A DNA stretch of 64,000 nt, from contig NZ_JAAZUH010000001.1 of the NCBI RefSeq assembly GCF_013185915.1, forward strand, positions 372,001 to 436,000, in the 5' to 3' direction. A program made the position numbers and the translations under genes. The notes under the pieces were generated by a model, which was given only the letters and a program-made list of their open reading frames with translations, had not been told where the DNA came from and did no database searches. Numbering within the stretch: position 1 is the stretch's first letter; each line of letters opens with the position of its first letter. This stretch comes from Stenotrophomonas bentonitica. Lineage in GTDB: Bacteria > Pseudomonadota > Gammaproteobacteria > Xanthomonadales > Xanthomonadaceae. Shown here piece by piece: positions 1 through 9,610 of this stretch.

Positions 1-1648
1 CCAGCAGGGTGCCTACGAAGCCCCCTGCACGATCGGTGCTGAGTACGGTGCCGTCTACGTTTTCTGCGAGGGTTTGCCAGCCCTGCCCGTGGCCGGTGTC
101 GACTGCGAAGGCGTAGTTGCCTTCATTGCCGCTGATCTGAAGGCGCAGCGTGGGTGCTGCTTTCAGTTCGCGGCTGGCAAGGGTTTTCGTTGTGTTGCCG
201 CCGTCCCGGGCTTCGAGGAAGACGGCGACGCGGTCACCACCAAGGCTGCGTACGCCGAGGAAGTACCACCAGGCTTCGCTCTGGAAGGCAGCCAGGCCTG
301 CTGCGACGCCTTGCCCCGGGCGGGTCATGGCGGTGCTGGCCTCGAAACGCAGGTGTTGCTGGCGGCGGCCGAGGAAAGCTGGATTCTTGAGTGTGTCGAG
401 GCCTTCCGGCAGTGGATGCAGGGCGAGGCTCCCTGGCCGCTCGCGCAGGTCTGCCCACTCTTGCTTGGGCACACGCACGCGCAGCCACGCATTGCCAAGC
501 GTCGCGCCGTCGAACCCGTCGCGGTCAATGAAGTTGCCAGTCGAAGGCGCTTGAACGGCTTCGCCCTTCATCCAGCTGGGGGCTTGCACCACGTAGGGGA
601 TGGTCTGGTTGGCAGTCAGGATCACCGGCCAGCCATCGCGCCATTCCACCGGCAGCAGGTAGGTCTCACGCCCAGTGTTGTAGTGGCGCTGCTGGTAGTT
701 GCGGCTGGCCAGGAACACGGCCCACCACGAGCCGTCCGGGCCTTCGACCAGATCCGCGTGGCCAGCGTTGGTGATGGGCAGTGGGCGGTCGGCAGGCAGG
801 TCGCGCTGGGTGAGAATCGGGTTGTGTGCATAGGGAACGTAAGGCCCCCAGACATCGCGGCTGCGCAGTACCACCTGCGAATGCTGCGGCCCGGTGCCGC
901 CCTCGGCGTCGGAAAGGTAGTACCAGCCTTCGCGCTTGAAGATGTGAGGGCCTTCGATCCAGATCGGATTCTTTGCCGGTTCGACACCGCCGTCGATCAG
1001 GATCTTGCGTGGGCCGATGGGCTTGAATGCGGCCAGCTGGATCTGCTGCATCCAGATGGCGCGGTGGCCTTCGTATCGCGGGGTGCCGGCGGGCGCATCG
1101 TTGTTTACGAGGTAGACGCTGCCATCGTCGTCGAAGAACAACGACGGGTCGATGCCGTCGATGCTCGGCAACCAGTGCGGGTCGGACCACGGGCCGGCGG
1201 GATCGTGCGCAGTGGCGATGAAGTTGCCGCCACTGTCTACAGCGGTGGTGACCACGTAGAACAGGCCATCGTGGTACGAGATCGCAGGTGCGAACACGCC
1301 CCGTGAGACGCTGAGGCCGTCGAAATCGAGCTGGCTTGGGCGATCGATGACGTTGGCGATCTGCTTCCAGTGCACCAGGTCCTCGCTCTCGAAGACGGGG
1401 ATGCCCGGAAAGTAGGTGAAGCTGGAGTTGACCAGGTAAAACCTGCCGTTGGCGGCGACGATGCTGGGATCTGCGTGGAAGCCGGCCAGGATCGGGTTGC
1501 GGTAGTGCCCAGCCGGCAGCGGCGTTTCGAACGCGGCATCGCGGCCCGTGTATTCGAACCAGTCGAAGTAGACCGGCGGCGCAGGCTCGGTCGCGCGGGT
1601 GGTCAGCACCGCGCTGAGCAGCATGAAGGTGGCGAGCAGCCGGCGCAT
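1..1648 (-). CDS. GH43 glycosidase (xylosidase/arabinofuranosidase type), 3' end outside window
   Basis: The gene runs off the left edge; about 549 residues are visible. The first ~20 residues are hydrophobic and look like a signal peptide, so the enzyme is probably periplasmic or exported. The five-blade propeller signatures are present: a catalytic-base Asp in FHADPSIV (about residue 60), the pKa-modulating Asp in IDPSLFFDDDG, and the acid Glu in IEGPHIFK. A beta-sandwich region of the GH43_C2 (XynB C-terminal) type follows. Members remove xylose or arabinose from xylan. The ATG shares one base with the stop of the esterase upstream (TGATG), so translation is coupled. Family is clear; exact substrate is inferred from the GH67/CE20 neighbours. 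Confidence 0.9.
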   Translation of the reverse strand, partial: MRRLLATFMLLSAVLTTRATEPAPPVYFDWFEYTGRDAAFETPLPAGHYRNPILAGFHADPSIVAANGRFYLVNSSFTYFPGIPVFESEDLVHWKQIANVIDRPSQLDFDGLSVSRGVFAPAISYHDGLFYVVTTAVDSGGNFIATAHDPAGPWSDPHWLPSIDGIDPSLFFDDDGSVYLVNNDAPAGTPRYEGHRAIWMQQIQLAAFKPIGPRKILIDGGVEPAKNPIWIEGPHIFKREGWYYLSDAEGGTGPQHSQVVLRSRDVWGPYVPYAHNPILTQRDLPADRPLPITNAGHADLVEGPDGSWWAVFLASRNYQQRHYNTGRETYLLPVEWRDGWPVILTANQTIPYVVQAPSWMKGEAVQAPSTGNFIDRDGFDGATLGNAWLRVRVPKQEWADLRERPGSLALHPLPEGLDTLKNPAFLGRRQQHLRFEASTAMTRPGQGVAAGLAAFQSEAWWYFLGVRSLGGDRVAVFLEARDGGNTTKTLASRELKAAPTLRLQISGNEGNYAFAVDTGHGQGWQTLAENVDGTVLSTDRAGGFVGTLL

Positions 1649-3633
1649 CAGCGAGCTGCTCCTTCGTCGACGGGCAGCTCGAACGGTCCCGACGGCAGGC
1701 CGCTGCTGTCACGCAGCGTGCAGACCGGGCCGTCGGCCCAGCAGTAGCGGACGCGGGCGGCGGTGCCTGCCTGAGGGCTGCGCAGGATGACCGCGTGCCC
1801 GTCCAACGTCGCGTCGGCGTAAGCGCAGTGTTGGGCAGCGGCGTCGCAGACTTCAAAGCCGATGGGGCCCTGCGCGCCGGTGGTGATGAGGTCACCGTTA
1901 ACGTCCGCGAACTGGATCCGGAGTCCCTCCGGCGTGCGCGAAGCATGCGTTGCCGTCGGACCGGTGGATGCCAAGTCGTGCTCGCCGTAGACCACGTTTC
2001 GCGCCAACCGCGCCAGGCGGCGGCCCAGCTCCTGCTTGTTCGGCGGGTGGATGTCGTAGGCGTCACCAATGTCGATGGCCACGGCGAGGCCGCTGTGCGG
2101 GTCTTCCGCTGCTACGCGCCGCTGTGCATCACGCACCTGCGCCCAGCCGCTTTCGGTGGGCGCAGCGGGTGGCTTGCCGTAGTTCGCGAGCTGGACGATC
2201 AGCAAGGGCAGCGTTGCACCAAACCGGCTGCGCCAGTCCTCGCGCAGGCTGCGCAGTCGCCCTGCGTAGGCGGCACCGTCGCCGGTGTTGGACTCGCCCT
2301 GGTACCAGAGCATGCCGCGCAGGCCATAGTTGCCCAACGGCGCGATCATGCCGTTGTACAGCGTGGACAGCCCGGTTGCTGCCTGCCATGGGGCGAGTGG
2401 CGGTGACTCGGGGCCGGGTGCTGGCCGGTACTGCCACGTCGCGTCGAGCGTGACGCGGGTGCCATCGGCCAGACGGATCGCATGGGCGCTCGCGGGCCCG
2501 GCCAGTCCTCCGTCGCCCCAGGTGTCGAGCACGTTGAGCACTACGGAATTCGCGCCCGCTTTCAGCAGTCCCGGAGCCAGGGGGTATGACCGCGCTTCGC
2601 CGGGGCCGTACTGGCTGCCCACTGCAACGCCGTTGACCCAGGTGACGTCGGTCTCGTCTACCCGCGCCAGTTCCAGCGTGGCCCCCTGCGCTGCCTGCGC
2701 GGCGGTCAGGGTGACCTGCGTGCGGTACCAGACCATGCCGTTGTAGTCGGAGAGCTCGGGGACGCCCCAGCGCTCCCATGCGCCCAGTGCTGTGGGTGCC
2801 TGCCTCCATGTGCCGTTGTTGGTATCAGGCTGCCATGGCGCATCGCCAGAAGCGTTGCCATCGCGACTGGCCCACCACTGCTGCCAGTGCGTTCCCCATT
2901 GCGCGTTCGCGGCTGCAGGGTCTTTGGCATACAGGGCGAGCACGTCCAGTGCGGGTTGCATGCCTTGCTGTGTGCGCAGGCCATTGGCGCTGGTCCACGC
3001 CTCGATCCGTGAGCCGCCCCATGCCGATTGGATGAGACCCATCGGTACCTTGACGGTCTTCTGGAGTTCGCGCGCGAAGTAGTAGCAGGCGGCGGAGAAC
3101 TCGCGCACGGTGTCCGGGGTTGCGGCGGCCCAGGCGACCGGTGCGTTGAACGACTGTTGCGGGGCGACGGCGGCGGCCTTGGGAACGGTGAACAGACGGA
3201 TGTCGGGATGTGCGGCGGCTGCGAGTTCGCTGTTCGCGTCCAGGGTGCGCCATACCGGCAGCTCCATGTTGGACTGGCCGGAGCACAGCCAGACGTCGCC
3301 GATCATGAGGTCATGCGCGGTCTGGGTCGCTTGCCCTGCCCTTACGGTGAGTGCGTAGGGGCCGCCTGCGGTGGTTGGGGGAAGCGTGGCTTTCCAGTGC
3401 CCACTGGCGTCTGTGCGGGTTTTCTGGGTGTGCCCCGCCAGCGTTACGGACACGCTCTCGCCCGGCTTTGCTTCGCCCCAGACCGGAATGGGCTGGTCGC
3501 GCTGAAGGACGGCGTGGTCCTGGAAAAGTGGATGCAGCAGTGGTGGCGTGGGTTGCTGCGCCATCGACGGTGCGCTGGCGATGGCAAGTGCGGGCAGCAG
3601 CAACCGGTGAGCCCAATGGCGGAACCTGCTCAT
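1648..3633 (-). CDS. CE20-like acetyl xylan esterase (sialate O-acetylesterase family)
   Basis: 661 residues with an N-terminal signal peptide ending near SMAQQ. The SGNH block I appears as CSGQSNMELP with the nucleophile Ser at about residue 121. LWYQGESN and the Asp/His region DIGDAYDIHPPNK complete the fold near the C-terminus. Between the halves lies a jelly-roll-like insert (about residues 240-380), the split arrangement described for the CE20 acetyl xylan esterase of Xanthomonas citri. The likely role is removal of acetyl groups from xylo-oligosaccharides. The ATG overlaps the GH67 stop by four bases (ATGA), and the stop overlaps the GH43 start. An upstream in-frame extension exists but lies inside GH67, and only this start gives a signal peptide. 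Confidence 0.88.
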   Translation of the reverse strand: MSRFRHWAHRLLLPALAIASAPSMAQQPTPPLLHPLFQDHAVLQRDQPIPVWGEAKPGESVSVTLAGHTQKTRTDASGHWKATLPPTTAGGPYALTVRAGQATQTAHDLMIGDVWLCSGQSNMELPVWRTLDANSELAAAAHPDIRLFTVPKAAAVAPQQSFNAPVAWAAATPDTVREFSAACYYFARELQKTVKVPMGLIQSAWGGSRIEAWTSANGLRTQQGMQPALDVLALYAKDPAAANAQWGTHWQQWWASRDGNASGDAPWQPDTNNGTWRQAPTALGAWERWGVPELSDYNGMVWYRTQVTLTAAQAAQGATLELARVDETDVTWVNGVAVGSQYGPGEARSYPLAPGLLKAGANSVVLNVLDTWGDGGLAGPASAHAIRLADGTRVTLDATWQYRPAPGPESPPLAPWQAATGLSTLYNGMIAPLGNYGLRGMLWYQGESNTGDGAAYAGRLRSLREDWRSRFGATLPLLIVQLANYGKPPAAPTESGWAQVRDAQRRVAAEDPHSGLAVAIDIGDAYDIHPPNKQELGRRLARLARNVVYGEHDLASTGPTATHASRTPEGLRIQFADVNGDLITTGAQGPIGFEVCDAAAQHCAYADATLDGHAVILRSPQAGTAARVRYCWADGPVCTLRDSSGLPSGPFELPVDEGAAR

Positions 3634-5810
3634 CGGCCGTCTCCGGGTGCTGAGGGGAACTGCAGGGACTGGTAGTAGGACAAGGGGTGCGGTGGTGGGG
3701 CTTCGCCCTTCGGCAGTGGCAGGCCGTTGATGGATTGGAAGTAGGCGATGCTGGCGTCGCGCCACCATTGGGCTTCGCGTTGTTGGATGCGGAGGAAGGC
3801 GGTGATCTGGGCGTTTCGTTGTGGGTCGATCGGTGAGGCCAGCGGGGCAGAGCCCCGCTCTACCTCGGTGGGGTTCGTCAGGCTCGCCCACAGACTCTGC
3901 ATCTCTTGCACCTGCCGTACGCCGAGCGAGTAACGGGTGACGAGTTCGTCCCACAGGGTGCGGCCGGAGGCCATGCGGTGGTCCCAGGGGACGTGGTGGA
4001 ACCACAGAAGCAGCGGTTCGGGCACTTTCGCGAGGTCGCCGTAGTGCGCGGCCACTTCGGGCGCGTACTGGGCCACGGCGTTGCTGCCGCTTGCGTTGCG
4101 GTCGAAGCCGATGCCGTTGCGGTCGGCGCGGTGGTAGTACACCGAGGTCCAGTCCGGGCGCGGGCCGCCGTCTACCCAGGGGCCAGGGCCGTAGTGGTGG
4201 CCGCGCGCCATCAGGTGGTGCAGGCCAAGCGGGGTCATGTAGTTCACGGCCGCCTCGCGCGAGGCCATCATCATCTGCACGATGGGCTGAACCACGGCGG
4301 GGTCCGGCGAGAACGTCATCGCGGCCCAGTCGGCTGCGACATCGCGGGCGGACTGGTGTGGATTCCAGGCCAGCCGTCCGAAGGCATACCAGTTGGCCTG
4401 GTCGAAGTGCGAGCCGGTCCAGGTGCGGTCGTTGCCGATGTTGGCGACCCCGGCCATGCCGGTAAGTGCGTGCCCTTCCAAGGAACCGTCCACCACCTTG
4501 GCCACGGTCGAGCCCTTCCCTCGTGCATGCGTGTCAGAGCGCAGCACTTCCTCGAACAGCGGTCCGAGGTACACCAGGTGGGTGGCGAACCCGAGGTACT
4601 CCTTGGTGAGCTGGAACTCCATCATCAGCGGCGTGCGCGGCATGGCGCCGAACAACGGGTGGAACGGCTCACGTGGCTGGAAATCGATGGGCCCGTTCTT
4701 GACCTGCACGATCACGTTCGGGCGGAACGCGCCGTCCAGGCCGGCGAACTCGGTGTAGGCCTGGGTGGCGCGGTCTGCCGGCACTTCATGCGCGTAGACG
4801 AAGGCGCGCCACATCACCACGCCACCGTGCGGCGCCAGCGCGTCGGCGAGCAGGTTGGCCCCGTCGGCATGCGAACGGCCATAGTCCTGCGGGCCCGGCT
4901 GCCCTTCGGAATTGGCTTTGACAAGGAACCCGCCGAAGTCGGGAATGCGGGCGTAGATCTCGTTGACCTTGTCGCGCCACCAGCGCTGCACGCCGGGATC
5001 CAACGGATCGGCGGTCTTCAGCCCGCCCAGCTCGATGGGGGCGCTGAAGCGCGCGCTCAGGTAGACGCGGATGCCATAGGGCCGGAACACTTCCGCGAGC
5101 GCAGCCGCCTTGTCGAGGTACGCCGGCGCCAGGCTCCAGGCGCTGGCATTGACGTTGTTCAGCACGGTGCCATTGATGCCCAGCGAGGCATTGGCACGTG
5201 CGTAGTCGGTGTAACGCGGATCCTTCCATTCCGGCAGGCTCTGCCAGTCCCACAGCGAGCGACCCGCGTACCCGCGTTCGACATAGCCGTCCAGGTTGTC
5301 CCAATGGTCGAGCACGCGGAGCTGCGCGCGCGGCGATTCGTGCACGTCCAGCGCGTCCAGCGACCCGCCGGTCTGCAGCAGGCGCAGCAGGTGGAACACG
5401 CCGTACAGCACGCCGATGTCGTGCTGCCCTGCCACCACCAACACACTGTGGCCGTCGCGCTGGATGCGCTTCAGCAGGTATCCGTCCGCACCCAGTGATT
5501 CAATTTCGCTGCGCAGTGGCGCGAGCAAAGGGGACGACGCCGGCGTACCCAGTACCACGGCGTACTGTTGGGTCGGCTCGGTGTGTATCGGCGGTGCCTT
5601 GCCGAGCAGGCCGGCGAGCCCACGCTCCAGCTCAGCACGCGCGGCGCGCTGCGTCGGCGTTGCGTCGGGTGCGACGATGTCGCTCAACTGCGCGCGATAC
5701 GTGGCTGCGAGCGCAGGTTCAACCGGCACATAACGCAACCACAGTGCATAGCCATCTTCCGCATGTGCGTTGCCCACAAAAAGCAGCAGCGCGATGACAA
5801 CGCTCGACAT
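3630..5810 (-). CDS. aguA: GH67 alpha-glucuronidase
   Basis: 726 residues, the usual GH67 length. The enzyme releases 4-O-methylglucuronic acid from the non-reducing end of xylo-oligosaccharides. Catalytic positions are visible: the acid Glu in KANSEGQPGP (about 302), Asp in NGPIDFQPREP (about 376) and Glu in MMEFQ (about 398). The chosen ATG gives a short signal peptide ending NAHA. In-frame ATGs at 5897/5894 exist next to a GGGGAG, but using them would leave only 47 bp for two divergent promoters and the operator. It is the first gene of the GH67-CE20-GH43 operon, divergent from a LacI regulator. A GTAG-headed repeat lies inside the coding sequence near residue 650. Confidence 0.92.
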   Translation of the reverse strand: MSSVVIALLLFVGNAHAEDGYALWLRYVPVEPALAATYRAQLSDIVAPDATPTQRAARAELERGLAGLLGKAPPIHTEPTQQYAVVLGTPASSPLLAPLRSEIESLGADGYLLKRIQRDGHSVLVVAGQHDIGVLYGVFHLLRLLQTGGSLDALDVHESPRAQLRVLDHWDNLDGYVERGYAGRSLWDWQSLPEWKDPRYTDYARANASLGINGTVLNNVNASAWSLAPAYLDKAAALAEVFRPYGIRVYLSARFSAPIELGGLKTADPLDPGVQRWWRDKVNEIYARIPDFGGFLVKANSEGQPGPQDYGRSHADGANLLADALAPHGGVVMWRAFVYAHEVPADRATQAYTEFAGLDGAFRPNVIVQVKNGPIDFQPREPFHPLFGAMPRTPLMMEFQLTKEYLGFATHLVYLGPLFEEVLRSDTHARGKGSTVAKVVDGSLEGHALTGMAGVANIGNDRTWTGSHFDQANWYAFGRLAWNPHQSARDVAADWAAMTFSPDPAVVQPIVQMMMASREAAVNYMTPLGLHHLMARGHHYGPGPWVDGGPRPDWTSVYYHRADRNGIGFDRNASGSNAVAQYAPEVAAHYGDLAKVPEPLLLWFHHVPWDHRMASGRTLWDELVTRYSLGVRQVQEMQSLWASLTNPTEVERGSAPLASPIDPQRNAQITAFLRIQQREAQWWRDASIAYFQSINGLPLPKGEAPPPHPLSYYQSLQFPSAPGDGR
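3841..3863 (-). repeat. GTAG-headed palindromic (SMAG-like) repeat inside the GH67 gene
   Basis: Read on the minus strand, the element starts GTAGAGC and continues into a 7-bp stem (AGCGGGG/CCCCGCT) with loop CAGAG on the plus strand. Head and loop match the intergenic element at 53922-53948. It is read through in frame as VERGSAPL, at a point where GH67 proteins, as I remember them, have only a short turn. This suggests an in-frame insertion tolerated in a surface loop. Confidence 0.7.
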
Positions 5811-5911
5811 CCAATGACACCGCGCGACAGCGGCAAAATGCGGCGTTTTTGGCAGTAAACCGGGTAAGCTGGTGACGTGCCTTGGCCGCTGCATCATCTC
5901 CCCTGACCGCA

Positions 5912-5925
5912 CGGTAGCGTTACGA
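5912..5925. promoter_or_regulatory. Degenerate xyl-box operator between GH67 and the LacI gene
   Basis: The 14-mer CGGTAGCGTTACGA matches TGGTAGCGCTACCA, the perfect palindrome found at 19299, at 11 of 14 positions. It lies in the divergent region between the GH67 start (5810) and the regulator start (5945), so one bound LacI-family dimer could control both. A similar box was described for xylan genes of Xanthomonas campestris. Binding here is inferred. Confidence 0.6.
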
Positions 5926-5944
5926 AAACGAAAGGAAACGCGTA

Positions 5945-7003
5945 TTGGACAAGCCGAAGAAATCGGTCCGCCGCAAAACCAGTGGCGTGACGATCGACGA
6001 GGTGGCGGCGCTGGCAGGCGTTTCGCCGATGACCGTGTCGCGGGCCGTGAACCAAGGCAACGTGCGCGAAGAGACCCGCGAACGCGTGATGCGTGCGGTG
6101 CGCAAGCTGGGTTACACGCCCAATGTGGCAGCCAGTTCGCTGGCGGCCGCGCAGCACACCCGCATCGCGCTGATCTACGCCAACCCCAGCGGCGCCTACC
6201 TGAGCGAACTGCTGGTCGGCCTGCTGCGCGTCGCCTCCAACGCACCGGTGCAGCTGACCATCGACTACTGGGAAAACATGGACGCCGAGGCCGAGCGCAA
6301 GGCTGCGCGCAACCTGGCCAGCCGGGTTGACGGCGTGATCCTGCCGCCACCGCTGTGCGAGTCCGCCGCCGCCGTCGGCGAGCTGGTGAAGGCGCGCATT
6401 CCGGTGGTGGCGATTGCCTCCGGCCGCCAGGGCGATGGCATCTCCTGCGTGCGCATCGACGACTTCCACGCCGGCAAGGAAATGGCCGAGCATCTGATCC
6501 AGCACGGGCATACCCGCATCGGCTTCATCTGCGGGCGCGACGACCTCAGTGCCAGCGCCCGCCGCTACGACGGCTTCGTCACCGCGCTGCACGAAGCCGG
6601 GCTGGAGGTCGACCCCGAACTGGTCCAGCACGGCAACTACACTTACCGCTCCGGTCTGGGTGCTGCCGAGCTGCTGCTGGCGCACGCGAACCCGCCCACC
6701 GCCATCTTTGCCAGCAACGACGACATGGGTGCGGCCGCCATTTCGGTCGCGCACCGGCGCGGGCTGGATGTGCCCCGCGACCTGACCGTGGTCGGCTTCG
6801 ATGACACCTCGGCCGCCACCACGGTGTGGCCGGAACTCACCACCATCCACCAGCCGATTGCGGCGATGGCCGACGCGGCCATCGACATCCTGCTGCGCAC
6901 CATCCGCCACCGCAACGATGAAGCACGTCCGCTGACCGACCATGTGCTGCCGCACCGCCTGGTGGAGCGTGACTCGGTGGCGCGCCCGCCCAAGCGTAGG
7001 TAG
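5945..7003 (+). CDS. LacI-family transcriptional regulator (xylan/xylose type)
   Basis: 352 residues. The N-terminal helix-turn-helix is VTIDEVAALAGVSPMTVSRA, followed by the hinge and LAAAQ motif, then a periplasmic-binding-protein-like effector domain (VGFDDTSAA...WPELTTIHQP). The start is TTG, preceded by AAAGGA at good spacing. The paralogue at 19385 also begins with TTG and has nearly the same length, which supports the choice. It is divergent from the GH67 operon with a degenerate xyl-box between, and convergent with the GH3 gene. It probably represses xylan genes until a xylo-oligosaccharide or xylose-derived ligand binds; the ligand is not determinable from sequence. Confidence 0.9.
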   Translation: MDKPKKSVRRKTSGVTIDEVAALAGVSPMTVSRAVNQGNVREETRERVMRAVRKLGYTPNVAASSLAAAQHTRIALIYANPSGAYLSELLVGLLRVASNAPVQLTIDYWENMDAEAERKAARNLASRVDGVILPPPLCESAAAVGELVKARIPVVAIASGRQGDGISCVRIDDFHAGKEMAEHLIQHGHTRIGFICGRDDLSASARRYDGFVTALHEAGLEVDPELVQHGNYTYRSGLGAAELLLAHANPPTAIFASNDDMGAAAISVAHRRGLDVPRDLTVVGFDDTSAATTVWPELTTIHQPIAAMADAAIDILLRTIRHRNDEARPLTDHVLPHRLVERDSVARPPKRR

Positions 7004-7017
7004 GGCGCGCCGCATCG

Positions 7018-9588
7018 TCATGCTCCCGGGCAGGCGACAGTAACGTCGGCTTCGTTCAACGCGCCCAATGCAACCCGCGACATCGAAACGGTCATCGCCG
7101 ATGCGCTCACCAGCGACCACGGGCGGTCCAGCTTTCCCACCTGCGCGCCGGCACCGGCCAGGCACTTCAGCGGCACGCCCACGCGGGTCCACTGCCCCAC
7201 CGGCAGCTTGGCCAGGGTCGGCCCCAGCGGCACGCGCGCCGAGCAACCGGTACCACAGCCCACCGCCAGCCACGCCTCGCCCTTGGGCGCCGCATCCACG
7301 CGCAGCGTGGTGACCAGCATCAGGTCGCCGTTGCTCTCGCGCTGCAGGTCCAGTGCGGTGTGCGACTGCAACGCGGCGGTTGCTTCACCCTTGCCGGTCC
7401 AGGCCAGGCGGCGGCCGTCTTCCTGCTTGAGGTGGTCCACGCCGGTCACGTTGAGCAGGTCGCCGTCCAGGCCTTCCGGCACCTTGGTGACGGTCACGCC
7501 CTGCCCCGTGGCGTTTTCCAGGCGCAGCGCCATGCCGGCGCCGGCATCGCCCGCCGCGAAGAACACGCCGGCCGCGCCTTCATTGCCGGTCACGCCGGAG
7601 ACTTCGGGCAACGCCGCAAGGTTGCCCTTGTCGGCATAGGTCAGGCCGTAGCCGAACGCGAACTGCGGGTCGTAGTCCTTCTGGCCCACGTTGTTGGCGT
7701 ACTGCACCGCCGTGCGCGGCCAGCTGAAGCTGAGCTTGCCCTTGAAGTCGTTCTGCACGGCGCCATCGGGCGTGCGCAGCAGCACGTCGGCAATGCCTGC
7801 GCCTTCCGAACCCGGCAGCCAGGCGGCGACGAAGGCATCGGCGGCGTTGATCTCGCGATTCACCCACAGCGGACGACCACTCAGGAACACCGCGACCACG
7901 GGGATGCCGTCGGCTTTGAGTTTCTTGAGCAGCTGCAGGTCCGAGTCGTCGCCCGGCTTGTAGGCCAGCGTGGCCAGGTCGCCCTGGAACTCGGCATACG
8001 GGTTCTCGCCGAACACCACCACGGCGACATCCGGCTTCGCCTTGTACTTCCCATCGACCGCCAGCTCGGCCTGCCCACCCGCGGCCTTCACCTGCTTCGC
8101 GATGCCCTCAAAAATGGTGTCCGCGTTCGGGAAGTCCTTGCGCGTGGTGCCGGTGCCCTGCCAGTTGAGCGTCCAGCCGCCGGCCTGCTTGCCCACATCA
8201 TTCGCACCGTCACCGGCCACCAGGATCTTCTGCTTCGGCGCCAACGGCAGCACGCCACCCTGGTTCTTGAGCAGTACCAGCGACTCGCGCACGGCCTGGC
8301 GTGCAACCTCGCGATGGTCCGGTGCGCCGATCAGGGCGAACTGGCCACCGACCGCACGTGCGGACGGCTTGCCGGCTTCGAACAGGCCCAGACGCATCTT
8401 CACCCGCAGGATCCGGCGCACCGCGTCGTCCAGTCGTTCCTGGCTGATGGTGCCGGCCTTCACGGCGGCCAGCGTGGTTTCGTACATGCCCTTCCAGCTG
8501 TCCGAGGCCATCGGCATGTCCAGCCCGGCATTGATGGTGGCCGGGCAGTCGGTGGTGGTGCAGCCCTTGACCTGGCCGTGGCCGTTCCAGTCGCCCACCA
8601 CGAAACCGCCGAAGTTCATGCGGCCTTTCAGGGCATCGGTGAGGTACGGCTTGTTGCCGTGCATCTTCTCGCCGTTGACGCTGTTGAAGGACGCCATCAC
8701 CGTCTGCGCGCCGGCCGCGATCGCTGGCGGGTAGCCGGCCGCGTGGATGCGGACCAGATCGGCCTCGCTGACCTTGGTGTCGCCCTGGTCCTTGCCGTCG
8801 GTGGTGCCGCCGTCGCCCAGGAAGTGCTTCACCGATGCGATGACATGGCGGCCGTCGAGGAACTCCGGCGAGCCCACCTTGCCCTGCAACCCTTCCACCA
8901 CCTTTCCGGCATAGCTGGCCACCACGTCGGGCGATTCGGAGTAGCCCTCATAGGTGCGGCCCCAACGGTCGTCCTGCGGCACCGCCACGGTCGGCGCGAA
9001 CGCCCATTCCATGCCGGTGGCGCGGGTTTCCAGCGCAGTGATCTCGCCGATCCGGCGCACCAGCTCCGGATTACGCGCCGCGCCCAGTCCGATGTTGTGC
9101 GGGAACAGGGTGGCGCCGACGATGTTGCTCTGCCCGTGCACCGCGTCGATGCCGAACAGCACCGGGATCGCCTTGCCGCCCTGCGAGGTGTCCATCGAGG
9201 CAGCGTAGAAGGCATCGGCCAGGGCCAGCCATTCGGCCGGCGAGGCGTCGTAGCGACCCCCGGGGTCGGAGTTGCCGCCGGCCAGGATCGAGCCCAGCCG
9301 GTACTTGCGAACATCGTCCGGGGTGATGCTGGCGATGTCGCCCTGGATCAGCTGACCCACCTTCTCTTCCACCGTCATGGTTGCGATCAGGTCATTGATG
9401 CGCTTTTCCAGGGCGGGGTCTTCGGCCAGCGGCCAGGCCACCGACGGCCACGGGTTGGTTTCGGCGCTGGCGGTGGCGGCGGCCGGGGCCTTGTCGGCGG
9501 CCTTGTCGTCGCCCTTGCAGGCAACCAGCGCGAGGACCACCGCGACCATCAGGGCGCTGCTGCGGCGGGAATGAAGAAGGTGGGTCAT
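7018..9588 (-). CDS. GH3 beta-glycosidase lipoprotein (beta-xylosidase/beta-glucosidase)
   Basis: 856 residues. The signal peptide ends in a lipobox (LVAC, Cys 24), so the enzyme is probably anchored in a membrane facing the periplasm or outside. The GH3 N-terminal barrel shows the KHFLGDGGT motif and the nucleophile Asp at about 333 in GFVVGDW. The alpha/beta sandwich domain (about 420-660) and a C-terminal beta-rich region of about 180 residues follow; the latter resembles the extra domain of marine and Xanthomonas exo-beta-glucosidases. The neighbouring xylA and xylB suggest it finishes xylo-oligosaccharides to xylose, but glucosidase activity cannot be excluded. It lies 22 bp downstream of xylA. 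Confidence 0.88.
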   Translation of the reverse strand: MTHLLHSRRSSALMVAVVLALVACKGDDKAADKAPAAATASAETNPWPSVAWPLAEDPALEKRINDLIATMTVEEKVGQLIQGDIASITPDDVRKYRLGSILAGGNSDPGGRYDASPAEWLALADAFYAASMDTSQGGKAIPVLFGIDAVHGQSNIVGATLFPHNIGLGAARNPELVRRIGEITALETRATGMEWAFAPTVAVPQDDRWGRTYEGYSESPDVVASYAGKVVEGLQGKVGSPEFLDGRHVIASVKHFLGDGGTTDGKDQGDTKVSEADLVRIHAAGYPPAIAAGAQTVMASFNSVNGEKMHGNKPYLTDALKGRMNFGGFVVGDWNGHGQVKGCTTTDCPATINAGLDMPMASDSWKGMYETTLAAVKAGTISQERLDDAVRRILRVKMRLGLFEAGKPSARAVGGQFALIGAPDHREVARQAVRESLVLLKNQGGVLPLAPKQKILVAGDGANDVGKQAGGWTLNWQGTGTTRKDFPNADTIFEGIAKQVKAAGGQAELAVDGKYKAKPDVAVVVFGENPYAEFQGDLATLAYKPGDDSDLQLLKKLKADGIPVVAVFLSGRPLWVNREINAADAFVAAWLPGSEGAGIADVLLRTPDGAVQNDFKGKLSFSWPRTAVQYANNVGQKDYDPQFAFGYGLTYADKGNLAALPEVSGVTGNEGAAGVFFAAGDAGAGMALRLENATGQGVTVTKVPEGLDGDLLNVTGVDHLKQEDGRRLAWTGKGEATAALQSHTALDLQRESNGDLMLVTTLRVDAAPKGEAWLAVGCGTGCSARVPLGPTLAKLPVGQWTRVGVPLKCLAGAGAQVGKLDRPWSLVSASAMTVSMSRVALGALNEADVTVACPGA

Positions 9589-9610
9589 GGGCTCATCCTT
9601 GGGGCTGCGC

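Noticed and set aside
3906..5498. 530-codon plus-strand open frame opposite GH67
   Set aside because: Antisense shadow caused by GC-biased third positions; GH67 motifs are on the other strand.
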